DNA of 64,000 nucleotides, from NCBI GenBank assembly GCA_000149265.1, contig CH003137.1, positions 322,165 to 386,164 of the forward strand, in the 5' to 3' direction. The notes beneath the pieces are model-generated. The model was not told the DNA's origin and searched no databases. It saw only the letters and a program-made list of their open reading frames with translations. Numbering within the stretch: the first letter of the stretch is position 1; each line of letters starts with the position of its first letter. Of this stretch, positions 24,753 to 37,700 are shown piece after piece. The translations under genes and the position numbers were made by a program. The stretch is from Ciona savignyi (lineage: Eukaryota > Chordata > Ascidiacea > Phlebobranchia > Cionidae).

Positions 24753-25434
24753 TTAAGAATTCATGATGTGTTCCAGAATTGCATCATCTACTTCGTCAAT
24801 TGTTCGAACTTGACTGTGAAAATAATTATGTTCTGTGATCTTAACTTAGTAATAGAGTTTTAAGGTAGCCTTGTAATTAAAGTTAAAATGGCGTTTCTTA
24901 GCAGGTCCGGTCGGTGAGTCTGGCGTTTTAGTGTGGCGACTTTCAATCGAAAGGTTACAGATTCGAAACTGGTCGCAAGCTAGTTGGTTGTGTCGTTAGG
25001 TAAGACACTTTACGGACATTTCCTGAACCCAGAGGATTAATGAGTTCTATACCAAAATGAAGAAACGTGTCTATCACATACAACACACTGCAATAGTTCC
25101 GGTAACCCGACGGTGGGCGCGAGATGATCTGACGATTGCCCGTGTTAACCCTCTTGGTTTTCCCATTCACTTGAATAAACATGAATATTTTATTCTACCC
25201 TATCTGTACTCGTTATCACATCGTAAAATTGTTGAAGACCAACTCGGGTTAAAACACATTTTTGACTTTAAGAGTTGACGGTTAATACAGGATAAAATAC
25301 CTCTTTTGTTGGTCCCAGCGACGACGACCGGAGATCATGTCCCATGGATCACGACGTCTATTATTCCAACCCTGGGTCACATCCACCAATTGTAGAAGCG
25401 CAATAACTAGCAGCAGAGCGATTTTTTGATCCAT
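24753..25434 (-). CDS. Small secreted protein with neuropeptide-precursor layout
   Basis: Two exons, 25301-25434 and 24753-24813, join in phase (AG|GTATTT donor, TTTTCACAG acceptor) to give 64 residues. Residues 1-22 form a clear signal peptide (hydrophobic core ALLLVIALLQLV, likely cut after G22). The remainder has Arg-Arg-Arg at 26-28, DPWDMIS at 29-35, Gly36, Arg-Arg-Arg at 37-39, and a tail containing TIDEVDDAILEHIMNS. In known precursors, Gly followed by Arg-Arg marks a cleaved and C-terminally amidated peptide, so DPWDMIS-amide is the predicted product (inference). AATAAA signals lie shortly after the stop, near 24702-24730. A TATA-like ATATAA is about 60 bp upstream of the ATG. The gene starts 275 bp downstream of the LRRC49 stop on the same strand, and its intron holds a full SINE. 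I recognise no named family. It could also be an antimicrobial or another short secreted peptide. Confidence 0.62.
24903..25210 (+). mobile_element. tRNA-derived SINE in the intron of the peptide gene
   Basis: Near full-length plus-strand copy: head with ggttacagattcgaaactgg, then acaacacactgcaatagttc, ccggtaacccgacggtgggc and ttggttttcccattcac. It fills much of the 487-bp intron of the small secreted-protein gene. Confidence 0.8.
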
Positions 25435-25708
25435 GACTGTCTTCGTAAGTGAGTACAACATGACATTTCTCAGACGTTATATGTCGAAATTAGTTGCAAA
25501 CGGAAATAAAGATAGGAAACGAATTAAACGATGTATGTTCCTGGAACAAAGACTGCTGTCTGGAGCTTCTGAAGTCTTAACGATTGCACAATTGTTTCGG
25601 AAAGATTTAATTACAGTATCACAATGCGTAATCGAAGGAAACTTTTAATTCAGCTCTATAAAATTCACAGTTAAAATGAATACAGTATTAAAAAATAAAA
25701 GAATTTGG

Positions 25709-28700
25709 TTAAAGCAGTAATTCAAATGCTTTGACCTCTCGTTTGATATAATCTTCTGTGTTAAACATGTCCAGCACTGCTTCTTTAACTAAATCCACAA
25801 AGATTTCGGGCCAAAGTTTTGTGAGCATCGACTGCTTCGAAGCGATCACACCCACATCTTTCTTCAGCCGAAACACCTGGTCACGTGCGACATCGGCGCG
25901 CCATTTTTTCTCCTGCACAAATCCGACGATGAAATGCAATACGCCATGTTAAATCCCCCAAGCACATTTAACGACCATGGCCTCATTCAGAGGCTTCGAA
26001 TCGGTCGTTTAAAATGAAAGTTATTTGAAATCCGGAGGGAAAGCTCAATCAGTAAGAGCGTTTGGGGGGTTGCCGATCGCCAAAAAGTTGTGAGATCGTA
26101 ACTAGCCGGTTGCTAGAGTGATGTGTACTCAGCCAAGTCAGTTAGTGAATATCGCCTGGACATAGGCTGAATAGATTGTTTTAAAATGAAAGAACGTCCA
26201 AATCATACAAAACATACTGCAATAGCTCAGCCAATTCGACGTTACGCGCGACGTATCTAACGATTGACCGCGCGATAACACTCCTTTCGTCTTCCCAATA
26301 ATCGGGACAAAACAGTAATATTTTATTTGATTATTCCTTCGTATTTACCATTGTTTTAAGTTCCATTTGCTTTTGAGGGACGTATTGAAGACCGGATCGA
26401 CCTACCGACTCGACAGCTGCCAACCTGCTCTCTTGCTCACCTAGTGGTACAATAATTCAGAATACGATAATCATGTTTGATGAATGAAAAACGCAAGGGC
26501 GTTAACGCACGAGGAATCGTTAGTTTATCTCGCGCCCAATGTCAGGTTAACCGAATATATTTATATTTTAGTGTGTTGTTTATGATTGAGAAAGTCCTTT
26601 ACTTTTGACAAAACCAAATAATAAACTGGATGTCCGCTAAGTGTCTTGTCAATGACACGACGTACTGTTTAACGCTTAGTTTCGAAACAGCAAACCAGCA
26701 ATTAATACGCACAAACCCACCTAGCTATTTGGTCGGATCAACGTTAAACTTGTATACTGCATTAGTGATTAGAGAAAGACACTTATTAACAGACATGCTG
26801 AACCCATTGGTTTAATGGGTTAAACGAAAATCGTTGTCATCTTTCTATCGTATTCAACACACTTTATAATGCATTGTGTACCTTGTAGTCGGAAGCTTGA
26901 TCATGTTATTTTTAACATAAAAGTACGAATATCCAGCTTTTTAAGTCATTGATAAACACCGTATTTAATCATCTCTATCAAGCCTTATATATTGCCAGTC
27001 AAGCATATCGACAATACCATATTAAATCATCTTTACAATTACCATTCAAACATTTCTGCTATATGAATATGCGACACATATGTCAGAATAAAAGTATTTT
27101 TAAAGGGAACAATCGAATGTATTCAACATCCTGCAGCTACCTGTCTTTCTTTTGGCCTCTTTCGTTACGTTAAGCTGTTTCTGCCTCGCGTCACCGAGCA
27201 ACGCAACAAGACGGAATTGCGACAACTGCGATGTTGTGACCAAGGAGAGCGAACCGAACACCTTTTCCGCGTTGACAACGTCCGCTGCAGATACCTTTGT
27301 GTGGGAGGGAGGGTGTTAATATACCATTCGTGTTACTTTTTATTTGGGGTTCTTGAAAACCTGTAGTTAGTTCACAAGATTTTGTATAAAATGCTTGTAT
27401 TAACAGTAAGCAGTATAAAACACATTTAGCATAACTGCTTCAAACAATACACTAGAACGATATATATCAGTATGGGCGGTAACGTCTAACGGTTTTAAGC
27501 GGAAAGTCTGATAACTAAGCACGGGCCATTATAAGGTAAACAACTCACGCATGGAGATAAGACATTTTCACATTCGCAATTGTAAACTTAATGGCTGTGT
27601 CTAAGATAGGATATTTAATGTTTTATCCCCGTGGATGGGGACAGGCCAGTTACCATATGGTAAGAAAGTTAAAGCAAACATACCGAGGTGACAAATCAAC
27701 ATTATGAACGAACCACTCAAATAGAGAAATGTGCATGTGGCTAATTTAAAACAAGATAAAGCAGTATAAAGTAAAGTAAGTAAACTAAGGTTCACTTTTC
27801 TATTATTCCACACTTCTGCATGAGCACGGCGTCTATTAATTTATTGAACGGTAGACAAAGCTATAACAATGTAACTAACATAAACTTAATTAGTGTGGTG
27901 TATAAATTACATTGTTAATGTTTTAGTTTATGTTTCTAATCTACCATAATAAGGCCACCGCAATAGTATAGGTCACCTGATAAGGTAATCTCCTGATTTT
28001 TTCCATGTAGGTGATAAAACATTATTACAAACTATTAATCTCACAAATTCACTCATAACTTTACACCTACGGTTATAGACATAATGGTAAAGTGAACTTC
28101 AAAAGCCAAGTTGACCATAGATCGTATGTTCATGACAACAGCCCTACCTCCTCCCCATTCAGTTTTCCCAGTGACAAATGGGAGAGACGGAATATGACAA
28201 ACGACTTCCACAGTGAAAACTGGGTGACTGGGTTCCCTGGTCCACATTCCACCGCCAACGATTCAAGTCGTTTCAAATGAGAGAGAGCGTTCAGCTGTTG
28301 GAGACTATGCAGGTTCACCTCCTTCAGTACAAGATTCTGGGGGTAAAGATACTTTATCAGTGTTGCACTTAAATTATCTAGGAAAGAAGAAAGAATATAA
28401 TTTTTAATGTTGTTTTTACTAACTGCCTACAATTTATTGTTATTTTGTTGGTATTTTACGGCTCTGTGTATAGATTTTCTAAAAAGTTTTCCATGAAAAG
28501 CTGTAACATATGTCAATTTGTCGTTTCTTCTGTTGTATTTATTTTATTAGGTTTAGATTAAGAGACTCTAATACTGTTTATTTAAGCGAAAATGTAATAA
28601 ACTAAACTATATTCAAGTTTATTTATAAGTGAAAAAAAAGAATTGTATGACATGGTTAAAATGCACATGAAATTAGTACAATTGACATAGTAATTAAATA

Positions 28701-31700
28701 CAATGTGACAACTGTGCTCACCATAGTGTAATAGGAGCTATTGCAGTGCAGTAAATATAACGAGAACCTTACTATAGTTGATGTTTAACTTATTAATTTA
28801 CTGAAGTCAGGCAAATTTAACTTATTACCCCACAAAAGTACATATGCTAGGCAGCGGCTGATTAAGTATAACAAGGATCGGAAGCAATCCATTCATTCAA
28901 AGAGGGAGTTGGCAAACGACTCTTATTAATTCTATTGCTACTGTATCAAGCGCTTAATAAGTTTAATAACCATGAATAAATAAAACAAACAGAATAACAC
29001 TCATGTCTTTATTTCACAGTGTTGTTTTTTTTCTGTTATTGCGAAAATGTTATTCGGTCTGCGGCTCCCAGTAATTTTTATTGTGCAATTTCGGTTAAAA
29101 TAGCTCTTTAAGAGCAAAAGGTTACAGACTCCTGATTCAAGGAATTAATATATTTTACAGACACTATAAACTTAAAATATTCAAGTACAGAAACACAATC
29201 TTTTCAGACTATGTCCGAACAAAAGCACAAGGACTTAGATTTAATAAACAAAAAAATCACCATCCACTGACTCACCACTGCGTTAGCAAATTTGTTCCTT
29301 ATTTTCACCAGATAGTTACAAAGGTCGTCAAAGTTGATGAACTGGACAGTTATAGTGGTGACAGTGTTTGATGCTTGAGTGCCTGCATAGGACGACCATA
29401 GTTACATGGGATGCAGAGAGGGGCTTATATTACCATAAAATATTGCATATACAAAATTGTTGTTTTTTAAGGGGGTAACTTCTTTGAAGAGGGTGATTTT
29501 TTTTTAAATTAACACTTTTGACTCCGAAAAAAATTAAAAGAATTAAGAATATATTTCTAAACCAAAAAAGTAAAAGCACATTAAAATCCGTTAAGCATAT
29601 TTTTAGAAATCCATTGACACATAAGTGTGACATCTTACTAAGGCAAATCACAAGATAAATTACCCCAGTTTTTGTCCAGTGAGTCAAGAGCTCCCGGCCC
29701 AAACAGCTGCAGATTTTCTCCATCGATTTCGGCAAGGTAAGTCTCCGACATATCAAGCGACGTTATGTTTGGCCTGAACAATTAGGTTTTGGCGTCAAAT
29801 GAAATCAAACAGAAATGGATCAACAACTGAGCACAGTGGATGGAAAGGGTAAAATTAAATAAAAAGACAATTGGGGGGAATCAAAGTGGTCTATCTACAC
29901 TTTCGATATACGATACATGTTAACCCAAAAACCGACGCGTTTTGCAAAAATACACTGAAAAGTCAGGGAAATTTTGCCAAGAAGTTAGGAAGTAACATGA
30001 AACTGAAATTGTAATTGACAATGAAATTGAGTCTACCATGTAATCCAATTAGTTTAATTTTTCATTTACATGTGTTGATTCAAACCCCATTGCAAACCGA
30101 TCATATGTACATTAGGACTGAAATGTGTATTGTTAAAAGCCATACAGGTGTGATCTTGATGTTATGCCCAAGGTGTATTTAATATCATAGGTTTTCAAAT
30201 TAAAATCATCTTCTTTATTTCATTTGAAGCACAATCTTTCATATTCACAGGTGCAAGGGGGAAATTTAGAAAGTAAGGGTGAAATTCTCACTCCTGCCAT
30301 CCACTAACTTTACTCCTACGGCCATAGAAAAAATGGTAAAGTTCAACGTCCAACTTGACCATAGATTGTACGTTCATGTCAACAACCATGAAGTCTTAAT
30401 TAAAAACAAGCCAATATAATTGAATAACTTGCATTTTGCATTTCGCCCATATCACTGTTGCTATCTTCGATGTAGTTTTACAATGAGAAGCCACAGTTAT
30501 ATTGGTCCAGCTAAATAGCTTGGTGGGTTAGTGTGTTCCCTTTTAGCAAAAAGGTTGCAGATTTAAGGTTTGAAACTGGTCTAGCTAGCTAGCCAGTTGT
30601 ATCCATAGGTAAAGCAAATAACAGACATCGATGAACCAAGCGGATTAATAAGTTTTACTAAAGTTAAAAAATTGTAACTATCCTATACAACACACTACAA
30701 TACTTCCAGTAACCCCACAATAATCTGACAATTACTAATGTGCAAACGCTTCCTTAGGCGAGATAAATTGATGATTGCCCATGTGATAGCACCACCATTT
30801 ATGGGGTAAAACTGGAAATATATTCTGTATTTTATTGACTTTGTTGCGGAATAACCTTGTCCCATGAACTATGAGGTTCTATGTGTATTAAAGCCGTGAC
30901 TCACAGTCGGTTGGTGTGATTGTTGACGCTCCGATTGGAAATGTTTCCGGCGCTCAGCCACGCCGACTTGTCTGTGTTCTCACTTCGCCCCGTCAGAGGA
31001 GTGCTATCCCCGGAGCTCGGCGTGACTTGTGAGAAGATCCCACGATCCTCGTGGAGGTGGAGTTTCTGCTCCTCCCTCCATCTTGGAGCAAGAGGATGAC
31101 CCCCGTGCTCCGATTCCCACTTCCGAGCCGCGTTGTTAATCGCGAGCCGTTTCTTTTCTTTTGCAATTACCTGCTCCCAGCATAACATTAGTAGGGACAG
31201 GTCCCAGCATTACATTAGTAGGGACAGGTCCCAGCATTACATTAGTAGGGACAGGTCCCAGCATTACATTAGTAGGGACAGGTCCCAGCATTACATTGGT
31301 TGGGACAGGTCCCTAGTTACATACTCAGACACTAATACATGACTTTTTTACAATGTACCTTATGCTGCAACTACCTACTTCACAAACATACAACAAAGGT
31401 TTTAATTATTTAAACATTACCCAGAATACAACAACATTGTTAACACCAAATACTCCTAGTTTCTTCAAACAGTCTTAGTCCACATACTTGCTTGTGGACT
31501 TCACGTTTTCTATCTTCTTCCTTCTTGATCAGCACCGCAGTCATCCTTCGTTCATCCTCCTGATAATTCAACATCAACATGTAAATCCGTTTGAGCTATT
31601 TTGTTGGAGATATCAATTTTTTGTGTGTCCGCGTAGGACTATTACTAGGCTATCGTCTTTTTTCAGCTTTGCCCTCCAAAAGTTTATCAAGACTGACACT

Positions 31701-34700
31701 TACCTATAACCACAGCTATTTAAATATTAAAAGGAATCTGAAAAAAAAAACCACTCACAGATATTCGTTTCATGTCGAGTTGACGCAACTGAGGCATGCT
31801 CCGCAGCACAATCTGCTTGTAACACACATCACTCGATATTGGGTTTCCATCCAGAGATATCTCACACAGAGCACCGGCATCTCCTAGACATTCAACGTCT
31901 TGCCATCTGTTCGACAAGTGAAAGTTTTATTTTTTACCAAGCTTGGTTTCAAACCCATGACCCTTGGGTTCATACAACCCGTTTTTACAGAAAAACCATC
32001 GCCTAACCCCAGTGGGTTAGTGTTAACAAAAACGTATCAAATCAATACAATGCAATTGTTCCAATAGCCGACAGTGGCCATGAGGTACTTTGACTTATAC
32101 TGTATGATAACCCATTGATAAAAATATTCCATTGTTTCGTAATAAAAAATTTCTGGAATTAGTGTGACTCATTAGATTACACTGTTGGTACAATAACCAC
32201 AATAACCAAGTTCCAAGACTAAGAACACACCTTTAAAACATTCTGTTGGTTTTGATCCCACAACCATTCAGATCTGGTCCAACACTAATAAACCACCAAT
32301 ATGGGATTACCTTGATATATTGTTGAAGCTGAGGAACAATCTTTGAAGCGAGGTGAGAAGATCAACCTCCTGGATGCTGATGATGATGTTCCTCCTTAGA
32401 TTTAATTCGGCAAGTGTGTCCATCCCAGCTAGGTTGCGAACATGCTGAAATAAATTAAATAATGTCGAGGCCAAGATTATTAATTTGAAATTGTTTTGAG
32501 CGAAAAGCAAAGCAGATTAAAGTATCAGTCACTTTAGCTAAAATGTTGCTGGATTAAAACCAGCCTTTAGTCAGATGTCTCCTGGGGCAAGGAGCTTAGC
32601 TGACGTCGCCAGCGCACAGTGTATCAATAGGTTCTGAAAAAAATGTCTTCGTCATATAAAAAAAACTGCCATGGTTTTAGCAACCCAATAACGGTAGGCG
32701 AGATAATCTGATGATTTTAGGAATTATAGCCCATGGGTTTTCTATTCACAGAAATAAAATATAAATACCTTATCCTATTAAATTATTCCCACACGTTTTT
32801 TTCAGTTTTATGAGCTTATAAAATACATTGAATGTGGTAAATATTAAAATTAGATATTATTGATTACTAAAATATTTTTAAACAAACAGGCTATATTATT
32901 TACAAATAAAAAATATCCTACTTCAATCTGGTTCCCAGCAAGGTTTAAAACACGTAACTCCGATAAATGATTAAGGTTTTCAACGGTTTGTATTTGATTT
33001 CCATGAAGGTCTAAAACATCTAGTTTCACAAGGTTATCCAAACTGCTGATCTGACGTATCCTGAAGGAAAATATAAATTTAAACATGTAGGATGACATTT
33101 ATGTTTTAACTTCGCAAACTAAAAATGCCTAAGAGCTATCACACTGTCATTTGTCAGAATAGCTGTCCGGTAACTGGAGCTATTGCAATGTTTTTTTAGA
33201 CCATATTAATCCAGTGGGTTTAGTAATATATCAGCTAAGATAAATTGCTCAACTACACAACCCATAAGCTAGTGGCTAGTTTCGATGAAACAGCCGTTTA
33301 ATGGCTTCCTGTATATAACTTACGGTTTTACTGAATGAATTAAGCGATTATAAATTATTTGTGCTGTTGTCGCCAGGTTTAGTGTAAATAAAATTAAAAT
33401 CACAAATATTTAAGTAAAATAAGTAAAATCTGCACGAACTGTGATGATGTTTTTTTTTATTTTAATAAAAAGTGGATGAAAGAATAAAATAACAGTTATT
33501 GTAAACGTTAGTTGTCAGTTTAAAACTGGCAGGAAAAAAAACGCAACACAACTGTATTTGATATTAAAGAAGCAGAAAAAATAAAATACAGTAGTAAAAA
33601 TAAAACAATCACATACAGGTGATTAATAATAGGAAAAAAACAAACTGACATAGTCATTATGTCTAATAATGGACAATAACAATGGTAACTTATCCCCACC
33701 TGTTCTTCCCCAGCATGAGGACTCGGAGGGATTTGAGGGACGACAATCCGTTCATCTCCTCGATCTGGTTGTCGTAGAGATCGAGGAAGATGAGGCGTCG
33801 GAGGTTGGAGAGATGTTGGATCCTCGAGATCATGTTGTGCTGGAAGTTGAGAAGACGAAGATGCTCCTCACCCTCCAGGATCGGACACACCGTCAATCTT
33901 CGTCTGTGCAGTGGGTGGAGTTAGAGGAGGGATTGGCAATATCACGGACGTTGTAAAACAACTTATTATATAAATCTTCATATGGGGGACGAAGTGAAAG
34001 AGTTTAGGGGACAAAAAAATAGGTAAAAAGCATGCCGGGTGAATTTATTGGGTAAAATTTAAACATGAAAAAAATAAGGGAGTTGTGAAACGTGTGGTAA
34101 AACTTCAATATCCCATCCTATCCCACATTTATGACCCGACGTTAAAATCATGTGCAACCGCTTAACATAAATCGAAGCTACCTGTCCAAGTTCAACCGAT
34201 CGGGGTTGGCAGCTCTTTCCTCCGATGTCCGGTAAACAATGGGGATACCTGGGGCTGAAGGAGACTCGGCGAATATCACACGATCGCCTGGCCATTAAGG
34301 GAGTTAGTTGGATTGGAAATTATTATTATCACACATGACGTTTTCACATAGACTAAAGATTGCCATCACTGTCAGATTAACAGAGATATTGCAGTGTGTT
34401 GCGTGTGATGGAAGTATTATTACAGTTTTTATTAAAACCACTGGGTTTAGGCAACATTCACCAAGTCCCTTGCCCCAACAACAGACTAGCCATCATCTGT
34501 TTTCGATGCAGCTTTCTCTCGTTTGATTGCATAGGCTAATAAACGAATAACTTACCCAATCGGATAATTTTATCGGTACTGCCTAGGGCTGCGAATTAAC
34601 GGTTAATTTAAAAAACGGTTAACTGATGTAAAAATAATCGGTTAACCGTTAACCGATTTTCTTTAAACTACCATCAAATCGGCACTGTTTTTGGCAAAAA

Positions 34701-37700
34701 AGTTCAGGCAGCCGTAAAGGGCAGCAAAGAAATAACGCGCGTGATTACCGGCATTATCGGGTCTTATTTATGTGTTATTTTATAGTTTTTAAACGTCACC
34801 TTAAGACACATAGTATAACTTTGATNNNNNNNNNNNNNNNNNNNNNNNNNNNNNNNNNNNNNNNNNNNNNNNNNNNNNNNNNNNNNNNNNNNNNNNNNNN
34901 NNNNNNNNNNNNNNNNNNNNNNNNNNNNNNNNNNNNNNNNNNNNNNNNNNNNNNNNNNNNNNNNNNNNNNNNNNNNNNNNNNNNNNNNNNNNNNNNNNNN
35001 NNNNNNNNNNNNNNNNNNNNNNNNNNNNNNNNNNNNNNNNNNNNNNNNNNNNNNNNNNAATCAAACAATCCAACGTGTGAATGGTGTGTATATGACGTTG
35101 ACAATCAAACAATCGACGTGTGAATGGTTGCTTATATTACGTAATAATAAAACAATCAACGTGTGAATGGAGTTATGTATATTTGAAGATTATTAAAACG
35201 CAATTACGCCCAATTAAATGTGGGCGGTAAAGTAACGTTAAAAAAACGGTTAAACGGTTAAAATTTGACGTGCCGGTTAACCATAAAAACGGTTAACCAC
35301 GGTTAATTTTTCGCAGCCCTAGTACTGCCATTTTAGCATAAGGATGACTGTTCAATTAATAAGAATTACCAGGTAAATAGGATGCATTTTTCTGCTGATG
35401 TGTCTGGTTACTTAATCGTGCGGTGTTGTTTCCTGGTAGTTTTGATATGCTGGGACCGGCGTGCTCCTGAGGTGAATATGAAGGTAACAAATGTCAGGGA
35501 TGTCAAAGGGTTTAAAATGTACATTTTCTTTGCCAATTGCACTCCGAAAAAAGAAGTGTGCTTAAAGTAGAAATTTAGGATGTGGAGTATGCTACTACCT
35601 TGTGTCTCTCCTGTGAGTGTCGCAAAGCATATTTTTAACAGCTCCATGTTGCACATTTACTTTGATAAACAAACATCATAAACAGCGTGAGTTATTAAAA
35701 TAAAAATTGGTAAAATGAACTGCTAATTGTATTATTCATATTCGGCATTATTAAGACCAAAAATTATATTTTGTCAAGATTTTTTTCGTGCTTAAGGAAG
35801 CGACACTTTATTAGCACTACGGTTTTTAAATTAACGCTCTGTAAATAACAGAAATTGTAACAGTACATATTATCTATGTATAACCACTTATGATCCACAC
35901 CTGGAAGGAGAAGTCACTTTGAACTGTGCTGCCACTGTTTCTTCTGAAGTGATCTCCAGTTTGAAGCTAAAAAATATAAGTCAAAAATCATTTAAAAAAC
36001 AATTGCCATTTCACATAGCGAAAGTTAAGTGTCGTTGATTTTAGTAATAAAAAAATCTCACAGCGTTCAAATGAAATATCTATGAATGTCTGCTTTTAAG
36101 ATTATAATTTCTTTTCCACCCATATGTGTCATGAACTTTTCTTTAACTGTGGCACATGTTGGTGATATTGTTATAGAAACTGGTGGTAAGATTTTTCAAA
36201 ATTAACAGAATTTTTGCCGGTAAAAGTATGCAGTGATAAAAATAAAGTTTTAAGGTAATTGTTTTCTGAAGTTGATTTGTTTTATTTTGAGTATAGCGAA
36301 TATAGAAGTTTATTATTATTCCTTCAGTATAAAAAAATCTCTTTTAACTAAATGAGTATAAAATTGTCATGTAAAGTCTGATTGAAGCCAAACTAAGCAT
36401 GAGCGATTTTTTATGGTGATGAATAATGTCTGCCCGGCATCCCACAAATTGTAAACCAGTGGTTTCTATTTAAAAAAAAAGTTCTCTAGAATAGCTTTAT
36501 GAGTGGAGTTGACTTACAAGAAGGGTTATAGAATCAAAACTAGTCGCTGGGTAGGCCTAGGCTTGCAAAGGGATACAAATCTCTCCTCAAAATAATCCAA
36601 GCTCACTACACACAACAACCATCTAAGAATAGAGGTCTGCAGTATTAACATGATGAATGGTTAAAGTACCTGGGTGAATTCTGCAGCGTAAACCTTGGCA
36701 GGACTTACAACATTCCTTCTATTACCCAGCATCCTTGTTTCACTCATTGTGTGGAGCAGTCCTGGAGGACCAAACCCTATGATTTAGGATGATTACATGT
36801 GATTAATCCAACTGCTACTGTAAAAAAGAGTCCATTTTCAATAGATTTATCAATTCGTTAGATAGATCAATTCGTTAAATCATAGCATGTAGGTTGTTTG
36901 ATCAAAACCATGTCAGGTCACATCCTTGGGTAACAAAACAGTGTGTTACACACTTAACATATATGCCCTGAACTGAGTATATTAAAGGAATAAACTAAAA
37001 CAGTTTAAACGTGTACAATCATATACAACACACTGCTATAACAACTAATCGTCATAAAAATTGCTTGCCACATCTATTGTATTAATTTTAGACTGTGAGA
37101 TGAATCTTTTATGCTTTTATTTGTAGCATAGCAAATATCTTACCATAATTTAGTAGTATTTCAAAAACTGGAACAACATTCATTTGGATTGCACAATATT
37201 TGTAAATACCATTAATCAGATAAAGAACACATTTAATTATATCATTTTCTAAATGAGCAGAATCTACCTAACTAACATGAGACATGGCTGAAAGCCAAAT
37301 GTTATTAGTAATTGAAGCATTTAAAAAAGCTTGTGCTATTAAGACAAAGATCAGCTGATGCATTTTGTACAGTACCAATAGTTTTCAAAGGACCAGATGC
37401 ATGAGATGAGCCAACATCACTGTGCGCAGATGACCTGGTAAGAACAGAATGTTAGATGCATAATTTAAATGGTGCAGTGTGTTGTATTTGTACGGTATAA
37501 TAAGACATTGCTACATTTACTGTTCAATTCATTAAACCACAGGGTTAAGGTGATATCCACAAATTTCCTTGCCCTAAAGTCACAAGTGACGACTTGGTCT
37601 TTCGTTTTAATTCAATCACTATTTGATTAGTGGTCCAATGCATTGCCAATAGAGCTAACAGTTTGACCCATTATCAAGGCCAGGAACGAACTACTAGAAG

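Noticed and set aside
34770..35123. Open frames across 34770-35123 on both strands
   Set aside because: They consist mostly of N and transposon interior.
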